DNA of 64,000 bases from Lateolabrax maculatus (lineage: Eukaryota; Chordata; Actinopteri; Acropomatiformes; Lateolabracidae), in the NCBI GenBank assembly GCA_031216445.1, contig CM062219.1, forward strand, positions 21,126,501-21,190,500, given 5' to 3'. The position numbers and the translations under genes are program-made. A model generated the notes under the pieces. The model saw only the letters and a program-made list of their open reading frames with translations, was not told the DNA's origin and ran no database searches. How positions within the stretch are numbered: position 1 is the first letter of the stretch; each line of letters starts with the position of its first letter. Shown one piece after another: positions 1 through 12,229 of the stretch.

Positions 1-62
1 GTCGATGAGTGCGCCAGTGAGCCCTGCCTGAACGGAGCTGCCTGCCGCGACATGGTGAACAG
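1..62 (+). CDS. crb2: crb2 exon w1: first half of an EGF repeat
   Basis: Encodes [20 protein letters not shown], the calcium-binding start of an EGF repeat. It is cut by the window edge on the left and ends at AG|GTGGGC in phase 2. It holds a C-x-S-x-P-C site for O-glucose. Confidence 0.88.
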
Positions 63-3000
63 GTGGGCCATTGCTCAAGCTGAACGTGCTGCCTGTAGGA
101 AGATTGGGATTAAGAAGGTGAAGACGGATAAACCTGGGTAGATTGTGCAGGTCAGAGGCGGGGGTGGAACATGTGCTGCTCCATCAGATGTCCCCCTCCA
201 TCATGTGCCTCTCTTTTATTATCATTACTTCCAAATCACACAGCCAAACGTAAATTTTTCTGAAAAATAAACACCCTGGGATCTTTGACAAACCCAGAAG
301 ATGGTTCATCAACACTACTGTGGACCTAATGGACCTACTGGGCACAGAGATCAGATCCTGTGTGGTGTGACTATTAACACTTCTTGTTGGATAGTCAAAA
401 CTGTGTGACACCTTGAAAAGCAGTGTTTTTACCCTCAGGTTTTGGTGGGATATTTAGACACCATGGGGCTGCCTGTGAGGAGGTGGGGCCTTTTAGGCAT
501 CTGTGCCAAATGGCCCTTTTGTCTCATAATCCACCTATCCCACCAAAACATCCCAGAAATGTCTTTGTTTGGCGGAGATTGTGTGTGAATTGATTTTGTG
601 AGCCTTCAGTTCTGGGTTGCTGCTCACATCTGAGTTTCTATGAAAGGCGGATTGTTTTGGACTTCACAACTCAGTAATGCTGACATCTCAAGACTCTTTT
701 CTCTGGATATTGACTGAATGATCTCAAAGTGCCTTGTTCTCTCATACTGTTCAATTTCTCTCTTAAATTTACTGTCATGTATGTATTTGCAAGTCTGTGA
801 AACTTTGACTGTAGGAAAATATGGAAGACATGTCAATTCATGTCTGTTTTAAAGGCTGGAGTTTGAGTTTTTGTTGCCATATTTGTTACTAGAAAAGCTG
901 GGTGGAGCTGAGATGGGATGAGAAAACTGGCAGTCCCACTAGTGCTTTGAGGAATAGCGGTTTCCTGTTCAGTTATTGCTTATTTAAAAAGTTTTGTAAC
1001 CTGCTGTCTAAAAACTCACTTGTGTCTCTTGCAGCTATGAGTGTGACTGTAGCGACACGGGATTTGAGGGTGACCACTGTGAGCTGGACATCCCCGAGTG
1101 TGCCTCCGATCCCTGTCAGCACGGTGCCACATGTTTAGAGGGAGTCAAAGGATACACCTGCCTCTGCTGGCCAGGTACCTGAAGTACACGCTGCGACCCA
1201 AACCCTTCTGTGCCAACACAAGGACACTCAAAGGCCAGGAACTGAGCCGATTGGGCCGCTGTCCATTTGACAAACTGTGCTTCTTCACTGCAATAGCAGC
1301 AACTAGTAGTTTTGCTATGCACCAGAAACATCCAGTCCAACCATTTCTCTTAAAAGTTTTTTAAAAGTGCAAAATCACAGGTTTTGAATACTAAAAAAGA
1401 CGATAGCAAATGCAAAACATAATATAATAATATAATAAAATTCAACATTTACAACGATATGAAGTCAATAAGGATCAACATGAGCCATGCTAGCAAGTCT
1501 GTGTGACTTTGCAGCATGCACACACCTACAGTGATAAAGTTAACAATGTTGATACTGAGCAGGTAATATTTCAGTTCACCATCTTAGTTTAGCACTTTAT
1601 TTTATCACTTTGGTAATCAGCAATAAACACGCAGTATGCTGAGGCTGAGGGGGATGTCATTAGTTTTGCAGGTGTTTGGATATAAAGCTGGGGACATACA
1701 GTAGAAGAAAGCTACTTCTGTGATATCATTCATATGTTTTTCCAGTGTAAGTGAGAATCAAAGGATCATTTTGGTTCTTGGATTACTATTAATGCGTCCC
1801 AACTTGGAAACTTGGACATGTGTTAGTGTGTTCAGAGTGGATAAAACAGATAAAAGTACATGTTGTGTTTTGTGTTCTCTAGGCTATGAAGGACCAAACT
1901 GTGAGATTGATATAGATGAGTGTGTCGACCAGCCCTGTGAGAACGGCGGGGAATGTTTTGAGCGTTCAGACCCGTCTCACTGGGAGCTGGACTGGGAGCT
2001 CAGCTTTGCAGACGCAGCTGGATACATCTGCCAGTGTCAGCCAGGGTTCGCAGGTCGGTAAAAATGACAGAAATCAGCAACAATCTCAGGTCTCACACCT
2101 TTATAAATCTTCTGATAATCGTGTAAATTCTTTCACATTACAGGAGAGAACTGCTCCGTCAACATAGATGAGTGTGAGTCTGAACCCTGCCAGAATGGAG
2201 GCACTTGTGAGGATAAGATCAATGGCTACACCTGTACTTGCTCTGCAGGATTTCTAGGTGAGTCTTTCAGTTTAAGAATTTACAGATTTAAGAATGTACA
2301 GTATGTAGGGCAGCGCCTGCTGTCTCAGCATTTCACAAGGAAATGTCACAAAGAACATTTCACGTTTTCTGCTATTGTCAAAATGCACAAAGAAACATTT
2401 GTACAAACACTACAAACAAGTCCAGAAAGTAAATCTTATCGTAACGTAACTTATCCACTTATCCTCTTGATTGTCAATAATTCAGACTGCTGCCGCACTA
2501 GTCTCCTCTGTTTAATGGGTCACATTTAAAATAAACAAATAGAAACTGATAATAAAACCATGTCAACCAATGAAAAGTGCGAGCACCTCATCATACTGTG
2601 CGCGCTGGCTGTCACACAAGGACTTCATATCTGTGAGCAACACTGAAGCGATGTCACTGTTAAAAATAGCATACTGGATCTCTAACGTTTTATAAGGTGA
2701 CTGAATACAGACAAGAAATCCATTTAAGGTATGCCTAAAAAACAATAACAGTATACTCACTAGGTCAAGTGTGCGTATGAATCCGCTGCGGAAAATAGTC
2801 CCCAGCAAATGCTGTTTTGAGAAATTAATGAACCTTTTTAAAAAATGAAATTATACTTTTGTGAGGCTTTTTAAAAGTTCCTGCTTATGATTTGTTAAAA
2901 CAAAAAGAAAGCGAGATGTATCCTTCCCTTTCTTTACCAGTACTGCTCTGATACCCTGTAGCAGTCAGCCTCCACCATATCTAACGCTCAGTGTTGTCTC

Positions 3001-6000
3001 CCTCCAGGTGAGCTGTGTGAGGTGAACATTGATGAATGTGAGAGCCAGCCCTGTCAGAACGGTGGCTGGTGTGAAGACGGCAGGGCGTCCTACACCTGCC
3101 ACTGTCCTGAGGCAGAGCCGGGCCAACTTCCCTGGGGAGGCGACCACTGCGACGTGAAGCTCCACGGCTGCGTGGACCACGAATGCCAGAACGGAGCCAC
3201 GTGCCTTCCGTGGCTTGAGGGTGGAGAGCACGGCCACATGTGCTTGTGTCCTCATGGCTTCTACGATGAGCAGTGCTCCACGAGAACGACATTCTCCTTC
3301 TCCACTCCTGGATTCATTCACCTCCAGGTTGTCCTAGAAGAAAGGACCCGGAGGGAGGTCGAGCACCGCGATCACCGCGGCTTTGGGGTACAGCTGCGCT
3401 TCCGGACAACTGTACCCAACATGTTGCTCTTCTGCAGGGGGGATATGGACAACCATCTCCTCCTGGAGATAGTGAATGGTGGGCTTCACGCAAAAGCCTT
3501 TTCTGAAGAGACTGAACTGGATGTAACATTTCCTGGTTCGGTCAGTGATGGGGACTGGCGGGATGCTCATGTGTTTGTAGATAATGAAGGTCTGGTTTTG
3601 ATTCTGAAAGGCCCTGGCTGTGACAGGGAAGGATGCAGAGTTGTAGATGGTGGTGCCAATGAGCCACCTTTCCAGCCCTCTGAAGCCTTCACTCATATTT
3701 ATGTAGGGGGGGCACCAGAGGAGCTTTTAGAGTACTCTCTAAGCGGTGCAGGCTTCATCGGATGTATGGAAGACCTGATGATTGACTCTAAGCCTATCCT
3801 GCCCCAAACACTTCCAGAGGGCCAGGGCCATGAGCTAGGCTGCAGTAAGACTGAATGGTGCATGCCTGACCCCTGCTATGGACATGGACGCTGTGTGGAC
3901 CTGTGGACCAGCTATCAGTGTGACTGCTACCGTCCCTTCCACAGTGACAGCTGCTCTGAAGGTAAGCACATTTTTTAAAACTCTTTGACAAATCTTGCCC
4001 AACCAGTCCTTATAGTTGTAATGTACTTAACTAACAGTAGCAATACTCAAATACACTAATGTTGGCTGATAAGACCTCTTCTCAGGACTGCATGGACAAA
4101 CAGTGATTGACATCAGTGACATAGACTGACATCTCCCTCAGCCTTCTGTGTCTGTGTTGTGTTGTTGTACCTGTTAAGGTGGGACAACTTATCTGTTATC
4201 ATTCTTATAAGTTATTAATGAAATTATTGGTACATAAAGTTTGGTGACATCACGTAAAACCCAACATAGCTCCACCCAGCAGGCACCTGACTATAGGTCT
4301 AATCAGCCAGAGGACTTACCTAAAAGAACTAGTAACTACAGCTGTATAACTGTAGTGGAGTGAAAAGTAGTATAACATTAAAATTGCACTTAAGTACAGT
4401 ACTTGAGTAAATGTATTTTAAGTAAAATTTCAGCACTGCACAAATGTAATTGCATGATGTGTTTGTAAGAGTAACAGTAGATCTAATCACCGTCAATTTA
4501 AGACAAGTTACAGTCAGAAGCGATGTGGAGAAAAATATCGACGTGTGGGTAGGAGCTGAGCCACAGAGATCCAGGTTCCATCCTTAGGGACGGTGCCTCT
4601 GACTAGGTCTGGTGCTCCATCAGACATAATTGGCAGAGTTTGTGGATGGGAAGCCAGTGAGGGATTATGGCAGAAGAAAATTAATGTTGAATTTCATCAG
4701 CTCCTTTCATTAATATGGAGTTAATTAGCGAAGTACTGTCTTAAGCCTTTCTGTTTTTCTTTGTTATTTTACATACAACCCTTATGGCTGCACTTTGACT
4801 CGACCCGTTGCAGAGGATGCTACTTTGTTTACTGGTTACTTTGACAATTCTTCTACTTTGACATTTGGTTCGTATTTTCATGACTTCACAATGTATGTCT
4901 GGCCAAAAAAAGTATGGCACTTTGTGAGTGATGAGAGCTCCTGTCTTCTCATGTCACGACCCCAAAACAGAAGCAAGCTACAATTAGCTGCAGCACTAAC
5001 TCACAACTGTTGGCTACCGCAAAAATGATGAAATCCACATAACACAGACAATAAAAACATACTTCTTTCCCATTTGATGGCCACCTGCAGACACAGTCTT
5101 GGTTAACACAGGTTGGGCATCTTGAAACAACTTACGCTGCTGTGTGAACTGTTGCATTCCCGGTCAGAAGTCCTATTACTAAATGTTTTAGTCCTATTTT
5201 TCATGTAATTCATCCAAACTTTCCAAATTCCCCCCCCCGACAGAGTTTCCTTCGTGGACATACAGCCATGAGGACACAGTGAGTTTCAGTGCCTACGATG
5301 TGGGTCAGAGCCACGGGAGCAACTTCAACGTGTCCTTCTTCCTGAGGTCGTTGAAGCCAGACGGGCTGCTGTTCCAGCTGAGGAGACCCACAGTGGAGGA
5401 GGAGGGGGGGGTCTACTTCTCAGTCTACCTGGGGATGGGGAGGGTTTTTGTCAACTCCCTGCCTAATAGTGCCGCACTGACAGCTCCAATATTTGTGACC
5501 ACTGGTGAGAAGCAACTCCTACAGGTGGAAGTCCAGCACAGACAGGTGATCTTTGAGCATGCAGGCCTCCGCTATGGGATAGGAGAGATCCCGGAAGTGG
5601 TTGTGAACAGCGGGGACCGAGCCTATGTAGGAGGCCTTCCAGGAGACTTGGACTCTGATGTGTGGGGGGGCCATTACAAAGGTTGCCTGCAGGACCTTCG
5701 TTTAGACTCAGTGCACCTAGATGTGGATGCCTGGAACAGATCGGATGAGGAGGAAGTGTATTTACCAAGTGATGCTGAAAATGTAAACGAGGGCTGCCTC
5801 AGTGATGACACTTGCAAGGTAGGAAGTAGTTCCTTAATCTGCTCTGTTCCCCACAGTAACTGCTTTAGTTAGTTAGTCCTACTAGTAGATATTAGGACCG
5901 ACGTGTCCATGAATCTTAATATAAGAAATGGTTTGCTAATCACAAAACATTTCTGTTTATTTATTTCTGGTTTCATTAACCAGTTAATAGCATATGTCTG

Positions 6001-9000
6001 TGAGGTTAGATTTAGCAGAAGGGAGCTCTCAATGAACCTGAGCAACAACAAGAATTCTGTTAAAGAACTAATCCCGCCTTAACAAATACATACATAGACT
6101 CCAGATCTCAGTTAAATACCAAATATCAGCACTGAAATGTTAGCACAAACCACACAGAAGTCAGTCAGCTAAAGGAAGCGTGAACTGAGTTAACACCATG
6201 CCCCATGTGACATGCTACAAATATCTCATTCAGGCTTCATTTCCATTTATCGGGTGTGTGACCATCCTGGAATAATGATCCCAAGCTACAATAATGGGAA
6301 GTTCTCTCATTCCAACCAGTCTCCTGACATGGCATGAATGCAGCAATATTGCCTACAAAAGGTGTGTCCTGAGAGGGACTGAGAGCGGGGAAGGCTAAAG
6401 ATTCCTTCCTCCCAAATGAAACGGTCTACAAAGGATTTGTAGTGTCAAAATACGTTTTGGTTCCCAGCCTCTCAGTGAGCAAGGCTGAACACACGATAAG
6501 CCCCAGATGTGTCAGTTGTTCTGTCTACAAACTGAATGTCCTGAATCTGCTGTCTCAGTTCCCTTGTGTGTATTACATAAACTCTCAATCCTTCCCTCTC
6601 CAGATGAGGCCTTGTCATAACGGGGGAGAATGCACCATCACATTCAACGACTTTACATGCTCGTGTCCGGCGGAATACACCGGGAAGACGTGTGAAACAC
6701 GTGTGTGGTGTGTTAGTGGTCCTTGCGTCAACGGCGGCCATTGTGTGGACCTTCCTGATGGATACGAATGTAAGAACGTCTGCATCATTTCAGAAATGCG
6801 GCTAGTCGGAAATGATTCATATTCTTTGAGCAATACAAGTGCCCTTGCATTCATTACATCCTATTAGTTGTCTTCACTTTGACTTTGACATGCTCTGCCT
6901 AAGGATCCAGAACCTGTTAGTATATACGCAGCATGATTTAGCCTTTTTTGGACTTTAGGGTTGAATGTTTTCCAATGATTTTAAAATGATTGTTTTCAAG
7001 GAAGGTTTACAGATTTGGTATCAGATTGTTCTTTAGCAGATACCTAGTTATATTGGCTAGTGGCTCTGCAACAAACAGGTGCAAATCAAGTTCTCCGTTT
7101 TGTCCATCAGGTGTGTACAATGCCACGTTTGAGAACAACCCCGTGCACTACAGCGCTGGAGGCTCCCTGGCTGAACCTGTCTCTGACATATACCTGGAGC
7201 TGCGGACTCGTTCAGAGAACGCTGTGCTCCTGAGGGCCTCCCGGGGCTCCGACCTGCTGATGGTAGGTCTGTTGGACTCTTCGGTCCGGGTGGAGATCCA
7301 CATCGGCAACAGCGTGGAGGTGCTGACATTCACCGGAGTTCGCCGGGTGGCCGACGGGAGATGGCATCGCGTCAACATCTCGATGGCCGAGAAGGAACGT
7401 AAGGCCTCTCCCTGGGTCATCACGGTGGACGGAATCACAGACGCCAGCAGCGCGCCGGAGCGTGCGGGGGGCCTCCGCTTCCTCAATGAGAAGGGGGCCA
7501 CACTAGCTGTCGCAGAGAGCTTCGTTGGCTGCTTGGGTGCGATGAGGGTCGGAGGAGTCTACCTTCCTTTTGTAGATGACTATAAAGCCCCGCAGCCGTC
7601 TCAGTTCCATTTAGACGGAAAACCAAAGATCCATTTGGGCTGCAGCAGTGCCCCTGTTTGTGATTCCAGTCCTTGTCGCAATGGAGCCACGTGTGAGGAC
7701 CTCTTCAATAAATTCGGCTGTGCCTGCGAGTCAGGCTGGGAGGGCGAGCGCTGTGAAACGGACACCAATGACTGTGCGTCTCAGCCCTGCGTTCATGGAA
7801 GCTGTCAGGACTACTTAGCCGGGTTCGAGTGCCACTGCCACCCTGGATACTCTGGCACACACTGTGAAGAGGACCTCGACGAGTGCGAGCATCACGCTTG
7901 TGAACATGGAGGCACCTGTCTGGATGGAGCCAACACGTACACCTGTATATGCCCCAAGGACTACAGAGGACCTCTCTGCCAGTGAGTACACACTCGTCCA
8001 TGGGTGGAACAGGAAGTGGTATCTGTAGCATCAGCATACTGTGCCAACACACTGCAACACACCATTCTACCATTCCCATCATCACTATTAAAGCAATGTT
8101 TAATACTTTTTCCACCAGGTGGGACTATCCTCCAATACAGTGTGGGGAAGATGTCCAGTGTGCAAATGATGGGATCTGCAATGACGGACTGTGGGGAGCT
8201 AACTGTACATGCATGCCAGGTTTTACAGGCAGCAGGTGAGCTCATTTTTTATAGATTTGACTCTTGGATTAGATTCTTATGTTAATTCCAAAACCTTGTG
8301 TATTAGACTACACTGCCAAGGTGTTCAAGGGTCAGTTCACCCAAAGTACAAAGATGTACACACAGCATGTTTTTGTGGTGTCTGGTGAAGAGGCAGTGCC
8401 CATGCTGATGAGTTGCACCTTGTTTCACTCCCTCCTGGCACATCAGGCTAATTATAAGTATAGCCTTCAGTCTTATGTGTCCAGGTTTGGAGATGTCTGT
8501 CTCTGAGGTTTCCGATTCCACAACGGAGGATACTGGAATTTAGTTTGTGGCACTCAAAGCACTGACAAATGACATTTAAAATGTTTTCTTTTAAAGTTTA
8601 CATTGATATGATTTTTATAGTAGAAAAGTAGTTACACTGAAAATAATTGTTCTTGGACCATCCAGAATAACAGGGATACTGTTTCTGCAAAGACATGATG
8701 TCTTTACATTTTAAAATAATGGTTTTCATTGTTTTCACAAAGTAAGACCAACTCACTTCCATTCACCTCCACTGTACTGGAGACATCTCAGAGACTGATA
8801 TCACAAAACCTGGACAAATACAAGCAAAACTGTCTGCAAGGAGAGATACCACCAGAGGGGGGTGAAAATCCATCTAACCAACCCTTAAAGGCCTGCTCAC
8901 ACTAGCATATGTCAGTGGGGATTTGCACCAAATGTAATTAATTTACAGCTACTTTTTCTGTATTTATGTCTTAAAGCTTGTTTTTCTTGTGAACTCCCCT

Positions 9001-10310
9001 TAACATGAAGCAATATTTCCTTGAGGCCCCTTATCAAAGGTTTTATACCCATCCTTGTAGAATGTGATGAATGTAGTTCAATGTAAAACACCTGCGGCAG
9101 GGACTGCAGTACATCACCTACAGGCCTATAGACATGTTCCACAGGTGTAACAGCTGTGAAAGCACAGGTGTGATTAATGACATGTCAGCATCAGGGCCCA
9201 GGTGTTGTGTTGTACGTCTTTCTGTCACATCTAAGTCGAACACAGCCATCATTAATGTAAGAGGTTACACCTATTCTTCTATTCTGCTGTGTTGAGTCAT
9301 ATCTGCAGTGAAAAACATCATCTAGAATTATTATTATTGTTATTATTATTATATAATTATATTATAAGAGAAAGATGAGACAGTGCTGTCATAGAGGCAT
9401 TTAAAAGGACAAAAACTGTTTTTCAGGAAAAAAACAGAGGAAGAAGCAGAAACACATTTCAACGCAGCCGAATACTTGGACTGTTTCTCAGTGTTTCACT
9501 ACTTCTAGTCAGTACTGCATTGTGATGCAGCCTCTTATAATCCAAGCCTCACCCAAACTAATGTATTTCTGCTGGTGAAAAGAACTCTAAAACCATTAGA
9601 TGAGGATAGAACATAACAGAGACAAAAACACAAAATATTCAAACCTTGTTGGAGATGATATGGTATATGGCATAAGCAAACAAAAGAAACAGAATTCACC
9701 AGCGGGACCTGCTGTATTTGGTGTGTTGCAGGTGTGAGATGGAGATCGATGAATGTCGGTCTAACCCCTGTCGAAACGGCGGCTCCTGCCGGGATCGATT
9801 CAACATGTTTGTGTGTGAATGCCCGCCCGGCTACAGTGGCCCAGTCTGCGACACTAACGTATGTTTGTTAAATTTCTCTTCTTTAGCGTTATACATACAG
9901 GCCACTTGCTGCCTAGTAATGTGTTACAAATATTTAGACAAACATCCGATAAACTAAATTCATCTTCCATTCATTATAAGTAAAGAAAACATTCTGAAAC
10001 TAAGTGTATTTTGCTCCAGGAAAAGCTGATCTGTGGGTGTGTTTTCATTACATTTTAGCCCCCTCTTCTGCCCTCTGTGCCTTTGCAGAAACAAGCCCAC
10101 AAACAGGGAGTCCCCTGGCTGGTGGTGGCCATCCCGCTGCTCTGCTTCTGCGTGCTGATACTGATCATCGGCTTGACCTTCATGGTGCTCACGGCGAGGA
10201 AGAAGCGCCAGTCGGAGGGCGCGTACAGCCCCAGCTCTCAGGAGCTGGCCGGGGCTCGGCTGGAGATGGACAGCATGCTCAAAGTGCCCCCGGAGGAGAG
10301 GCTCATCTGA
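1..10310 (+). CDS. crb2: Crumbs cell-polarity protein 2, 3' part of gene (11 coding exons)
   Basis: Single-pass apical membrane protein that organises epithelial polarity by recruiting PALS1/PATJ and aPKC-PAR6 to its tail. The exons are 1-62, 1035-1174, 1883-2053, 2144-2257, 3008-3961, 5244-5818, 6604-6769, 7111-7981, 8119-8235, 9732-9858 and 10089-10310; all phases match and give 3519 nt (1172 residues plus stop). Domain order seen: EGF repeats, laminin G, EGF, laminin G, two EGF, laminin G, five EGF, one transmembrane helix, then a short tail ending ERLI, the PDZ-binding end of Crumbs. The tail segment [16 protein letters not shown] is CRB2-like; CRB1 differs here. The signal peptide and first EGF repeats are upstream of the window, so the protein is partial at its 5' end. 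Teleosts often keep crb2a and crb2b; I cannot say which this is. The next gene, dennd1a, converges on it. Confidence 0.96.
63..1034 (+). other. crb2 intron, no recognised feature
   Basis: Intron between the first two visible exons. I see no further exon (phases already match), no clear repeat and no RNA gene. Confidence 0.7.
1035..1174 (+). CDS. crb2: crb2 exon w2: EGF end plus next EGF
   Basis: Acceptor ttgcag, donor gtacct. Encodes the rest of one EGF ([15 protein letters not shown]) and a second one starting [12 protein letters not shown]. Enters in phase 2 and leaves in phase 1. Confidence 0.92.
1175..1882 (+). other. crb2 intron, no recognised feature
   Basis: AT-rich intron with short A/T runs near 1400-1440. 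Nothing else identified. Confidence 0.65.
1883..2053 (+). CDS. crb2: crb2 exon w3: EGF with long inner loop
   Basis: Acceptor tctctag, donor gtcggt. Encodes a calcium-binding EGF ([16 protein letters not shown]) whose next loop is unusually long, rich in W, E and S, before [11 protein letters not shown]. The exon is in phase 1 at both ends. Confidence 0.92.
2144..2257 (+). CDS. crb2: crb2 exon w4: single EGF repeat
   Basis: A 114-nt symmetric (phase 1-1) exon encoding one cb[19 protein letters not shown] then [11 protein letters not shown]. Acceptor attacag, donor gtgagt. Its separation from w3 by a 90-nt intron is typical of EGF exon duplication. Confidence 0.93.
2258..3007 (+). other. crb2 intron, no recognised feature
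   Basis: No extra exon or recognised repeat. Open frames on the - strand here have no recognised domain and look like chance. Confidence 0.65.
3008..3961 (+). CDS. crb2: crb2 exon w5: two EGF, first laminin G, one EGF
   Basis: A large 954-nt exon. It encodes a cbEGF ([16 protein letters not shown]), a second EGF ([13 protein letters not shown]), the first laminin G domain from about 3290 to 3840 (ending in the [15 protein letters not shown] and LGC segments usual for these domains), and an EGF ([15 protein letters not shown]). Acceptor ctccag, donor gtaagc. Confidence 0.95.
3962..5243 (+). other. crb2 intron with a teleost interspersed repeat
   Basis: About 4323-4440 contains the motif cttaagtacagtacttgag followed by taaatgta, which I recognise as a very common interspersed repeat of fish genomes. 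The acceptor of the next exon is preceded by an unusual run of nine C residues at about 5231. Confidence 0.5.
5244..5818 (+). CDS. crb2: crb2 exon w6: second laminin G domain
   Basis: Encodes [19 protein letters not shown] through [19 protein letters not shown], a complete laminin G domain, then the first cysteine of the next EGF (SDDTCK). Acceptor gacag after a poly-C tract, donor gtagga, leaving in phase 0. Confidence 0.95.
5819..6603 (+). other. crb2 intron, no recognised feature
   Basis: Nothing beyond ordinary intronic sequence was recognised. Confidence 0.6.
6604..6769 (+). CDS. crb2: crb2 exon w7: EGF pair between laminin G 2 and 3
   Basis: Acceptor ctccag, donor gtaaga inside the last cysteine codon (T|GT). 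Encodes [19 protein letters not shown], the rest of that EGF, then [15 protein letters not shown] ending GYEC. The joined codon gives the C that starts laminin G 3. Confidence 0.93.
7111..7981 (+). CDS. crb2: crb2 exon w8: third laminin G plus three EGF
   Basis: An 871-nt exon. Laminin G from [17 protein letters not shown] to IHLGC (about 7111-7640), then EGFs [23 protein letters not shown] and [12 protein letters not shown]. The last contains the DLDEC calcium site. Acceptor catcag, donor gtgagt, leaving in phase 2. Confidence 0.95.
8119..8235 (+). CDS. crb2: crb2 exon w9: short EGF-like repeat
   Basis: A 117-nt exon, phase 2 at both ends, encoding [19 protein letters not shown] then [12 protein letters not shown], a compact EGF without the calcium-binding start. 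Acceptor caccag, donor gtgagc. Confidence 0.9.
8236..9731 (+). other. crb2 intron, no recognised feature
   Basis: 1.5-kb intron. A small (ATT)n patch is present near 9330-9355; no other element was recognised. Confidence 0.6.
9732..9858 (+). CDS. crb2: crb2 exon w10: last EGF repeat
   Basis: Encodes [19 protein letters not shown] through [12 protein letters not shown], the membrane-proximal cbEGF. Acceptor ttgcag, donor gtatgt, leaving in phase 0. Confidence 0.94.
10089..10310 (+). CDS. crb2: crb2 exon w11: transmembrane helix and cytoplasmic tail
   Basis: Terminal coding exon. [10 protein letters not shown] is followed by a hydrophobic helix ([19 protein letters not shown]), a basic stop-transfer stretch ARKKRQ, the FERM-binding juxtamembrane segment [11 protein letters not shown], and the PDZ-binding C-terminus ERLI with TGA at 10308-10310. 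The tail is of the usual Crumbs length (about 38 residues). It is the strongest evidence that this is crb2 rather than crb1. Confidence 0.97.
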   Translation, partial: KQAHKQGVPWLVVAIPLLCFCVLILIIGLTFMVLTARKKRQSEGAYSPSSQELAGARLEMDSMLKVPPEERLI

Positions 10311-10931
10311 TGCCCGGGCTGGGACATGGGGGGTCGGAGCACTGCGGGCGGGAGCTCAGGACTCACTGTCAGACTTTCACATCCTCTGAATTCCTGGGCT
10401 GAGCTCAGGGACCGATGCTGTAGGATACAGCCCCCTCCTGGTGAGGGGCAGGTACTGACCCGTGCTGCTGTTCTGTGTGTCACTTCATTGAACGTAAGTG
10501 TGTAAATCCTGTAGGTGCTGTGTTTTTTAAAAAGGCCATCTGAGGAAACGGCCCAAAGTCTTTTGCACAGGGAAATACAATCCACTGTATAACTCTACAC
10601 CCTGTAGCTTCTGAGGCAGGACCTGTTTTAACTAGTGCAGAGGGGACAATTCAAGGGCTTAATTTTAAGAATCACTGCACAGTCCAGTGCTATAAGCACA
10701 CAAACTGTGGGAAATGGCTTCCGGTGTTTCAGGATCATGGTTCACCTGAGGCACTGCTGGGGACTGGGTTGCATTCATAGGAAAGGCTCATTAGATGTCA
10801 GGAGCCCAAGCAGCATCCAGCACCCTGGAGCGACCCAGCACAATTTATTTTTCTAGTTCTACTTGTAATATGGCTCTTGGTGGCGATTTGGACGAAAACA
10901 GTTCCACCTCAAAGACACGACAGCTTAAACA

Positions 10932-10965
10932 GTAATAAGAGACCATCATATATGGATAAAGCAAA
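10932..10965 (+). repeat. left arm of a perfect 34-bp inverted repeat
   Basis: This 34-nt block (starting gtaataagagacc, ending ggataaagcaaa) is the exact reverse complement of 13163-13196. Similarity stops at both ends of the block. It lies in the probable crb2 3' UTR. Confidence 0.9.
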
Positions 10966-12223
10966 GGTACTGACAAGTGTGTTTCCATCCACCTGTTTTC
11001 ATGCTCAGTTTTTATTTGCGCACAAGTGGAAAATGCTGGGAACAGACTTGGTGAGTAGAAGGTGACGTACATGAAGCAAGTGAAGAGCTGAGGACATCAG
11101 ATCTGTGTGGAGCGATGAGGAGGCTGTGACCTTCCTCACATTAAAGTCTGATTTCCACCATGTTCTCCACACAGTTTTTAATGCTGTCGTCTGGTTGTTT
11201 ATCTCCATCAACCAACTCCTCGTACTCTCCTCCAACTGGACTCCACTTCCACTGGACTCACATCACATGCACAAGCTTGCATAGTTTTCACAAGGTAGAG
11301 CAGGACTAAGAGCATTACACAGAGCATTACCAGAGTGCCATCAACAGAGACATCATAGAGATCTTAAAGACGGTCTTATTAGCTTATGAGGAGAAACCCT
11401 GCCTGCACACCATGAGCTGCAGGGCAGTGTAGGAACCCACTAGTAGAAGCAGGACATGCACCAGATCCTAGACCTCACACTGAGCACCCTACTGCCGACT
11501 GCATTTCTCACCAACTGTGGTGCACTCCAAAAAAAAAGAAAAAACTATTTTGTGTCCTTGAAAATAATTTCCAGCTCCATTGAACCATTACAAACTGGGG
11601 AGCAAAAGGGGAAAAATACACACAAAAGATCTAATGCACATTTTAAAAAGACACTGTTTTATTTTCAGTTGAAGAGCCATGCAACCTTGTTTTGTTTATG
11701 ACATCAGTCTACTTTTCCTTGCTTCCTTGTCCCTTTCTACAGTTTACCTTCCATAACTGTGTCTCTCTGTGGCCAGCCTGTACAGTTTGTATATTTATGT
11801 TTATTCGAAATGTTTGCTCATGTCTCCACCTACTCAGTAGCAACTTCAAGTCTTTACAATCAACGAAGAACATGTTCCTACTGGGGAGACTCAACACGTT
11901 TGTGGAAGATAAGAACGAACTGCTTGTGCAGATATCGAGTCCTCAGTGTGTACAGTGTGTAAAAGAGATTTTTAGGATGCAAAGCTCAAATATTGCAACA
12001 AAACAAATAAGGAAAGGAATAAAAAGAGTTGTCCTAAAGCTTAAAGTTTGGAGGAAAAAACGTAATATAATGTAACAAAGTGGTAAATGTGATGTACAGT
12101 ATTAGTTTTTTTTAAACAAACGTCATCTCTTAGTAAGAATTTAGTGTGTCACGGTTTCCTTTGTTTTCTTTATTCTGATGTACAGTTCCAAGAGGTTTTA
12201 ATCCTAATGTATTATAAACATGC

Positions 12224-12229
12224 AATAAA
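12224..12229 (+). terminator. crb2: candidate crb2 poly(A) signal
   Basis: Canonical AATAAA 1.9 kb after the stop codon; chosen as the first well-formed signal on this strand. Alternative sites further on cannot be excluded. Confidence 0.45.

Noticed and set aside
2965..3696. Several - strand open frames of 70-120 codons inside crb2 exon w5
   Set aside because: Shadows of the EGF/laminin G coding sequence on the other strand.
1..10310. Assignment of the first gene to crb1, slit or notch
   Set aside because: EGF/laminin G order plus the ERLI tail exclude Notch and Slit; the LEMDS.LKVPP tail and neighbours dennd1a and nek6 favour crb2 over crb1 (whose neighbours are DENND1B and NEK7).
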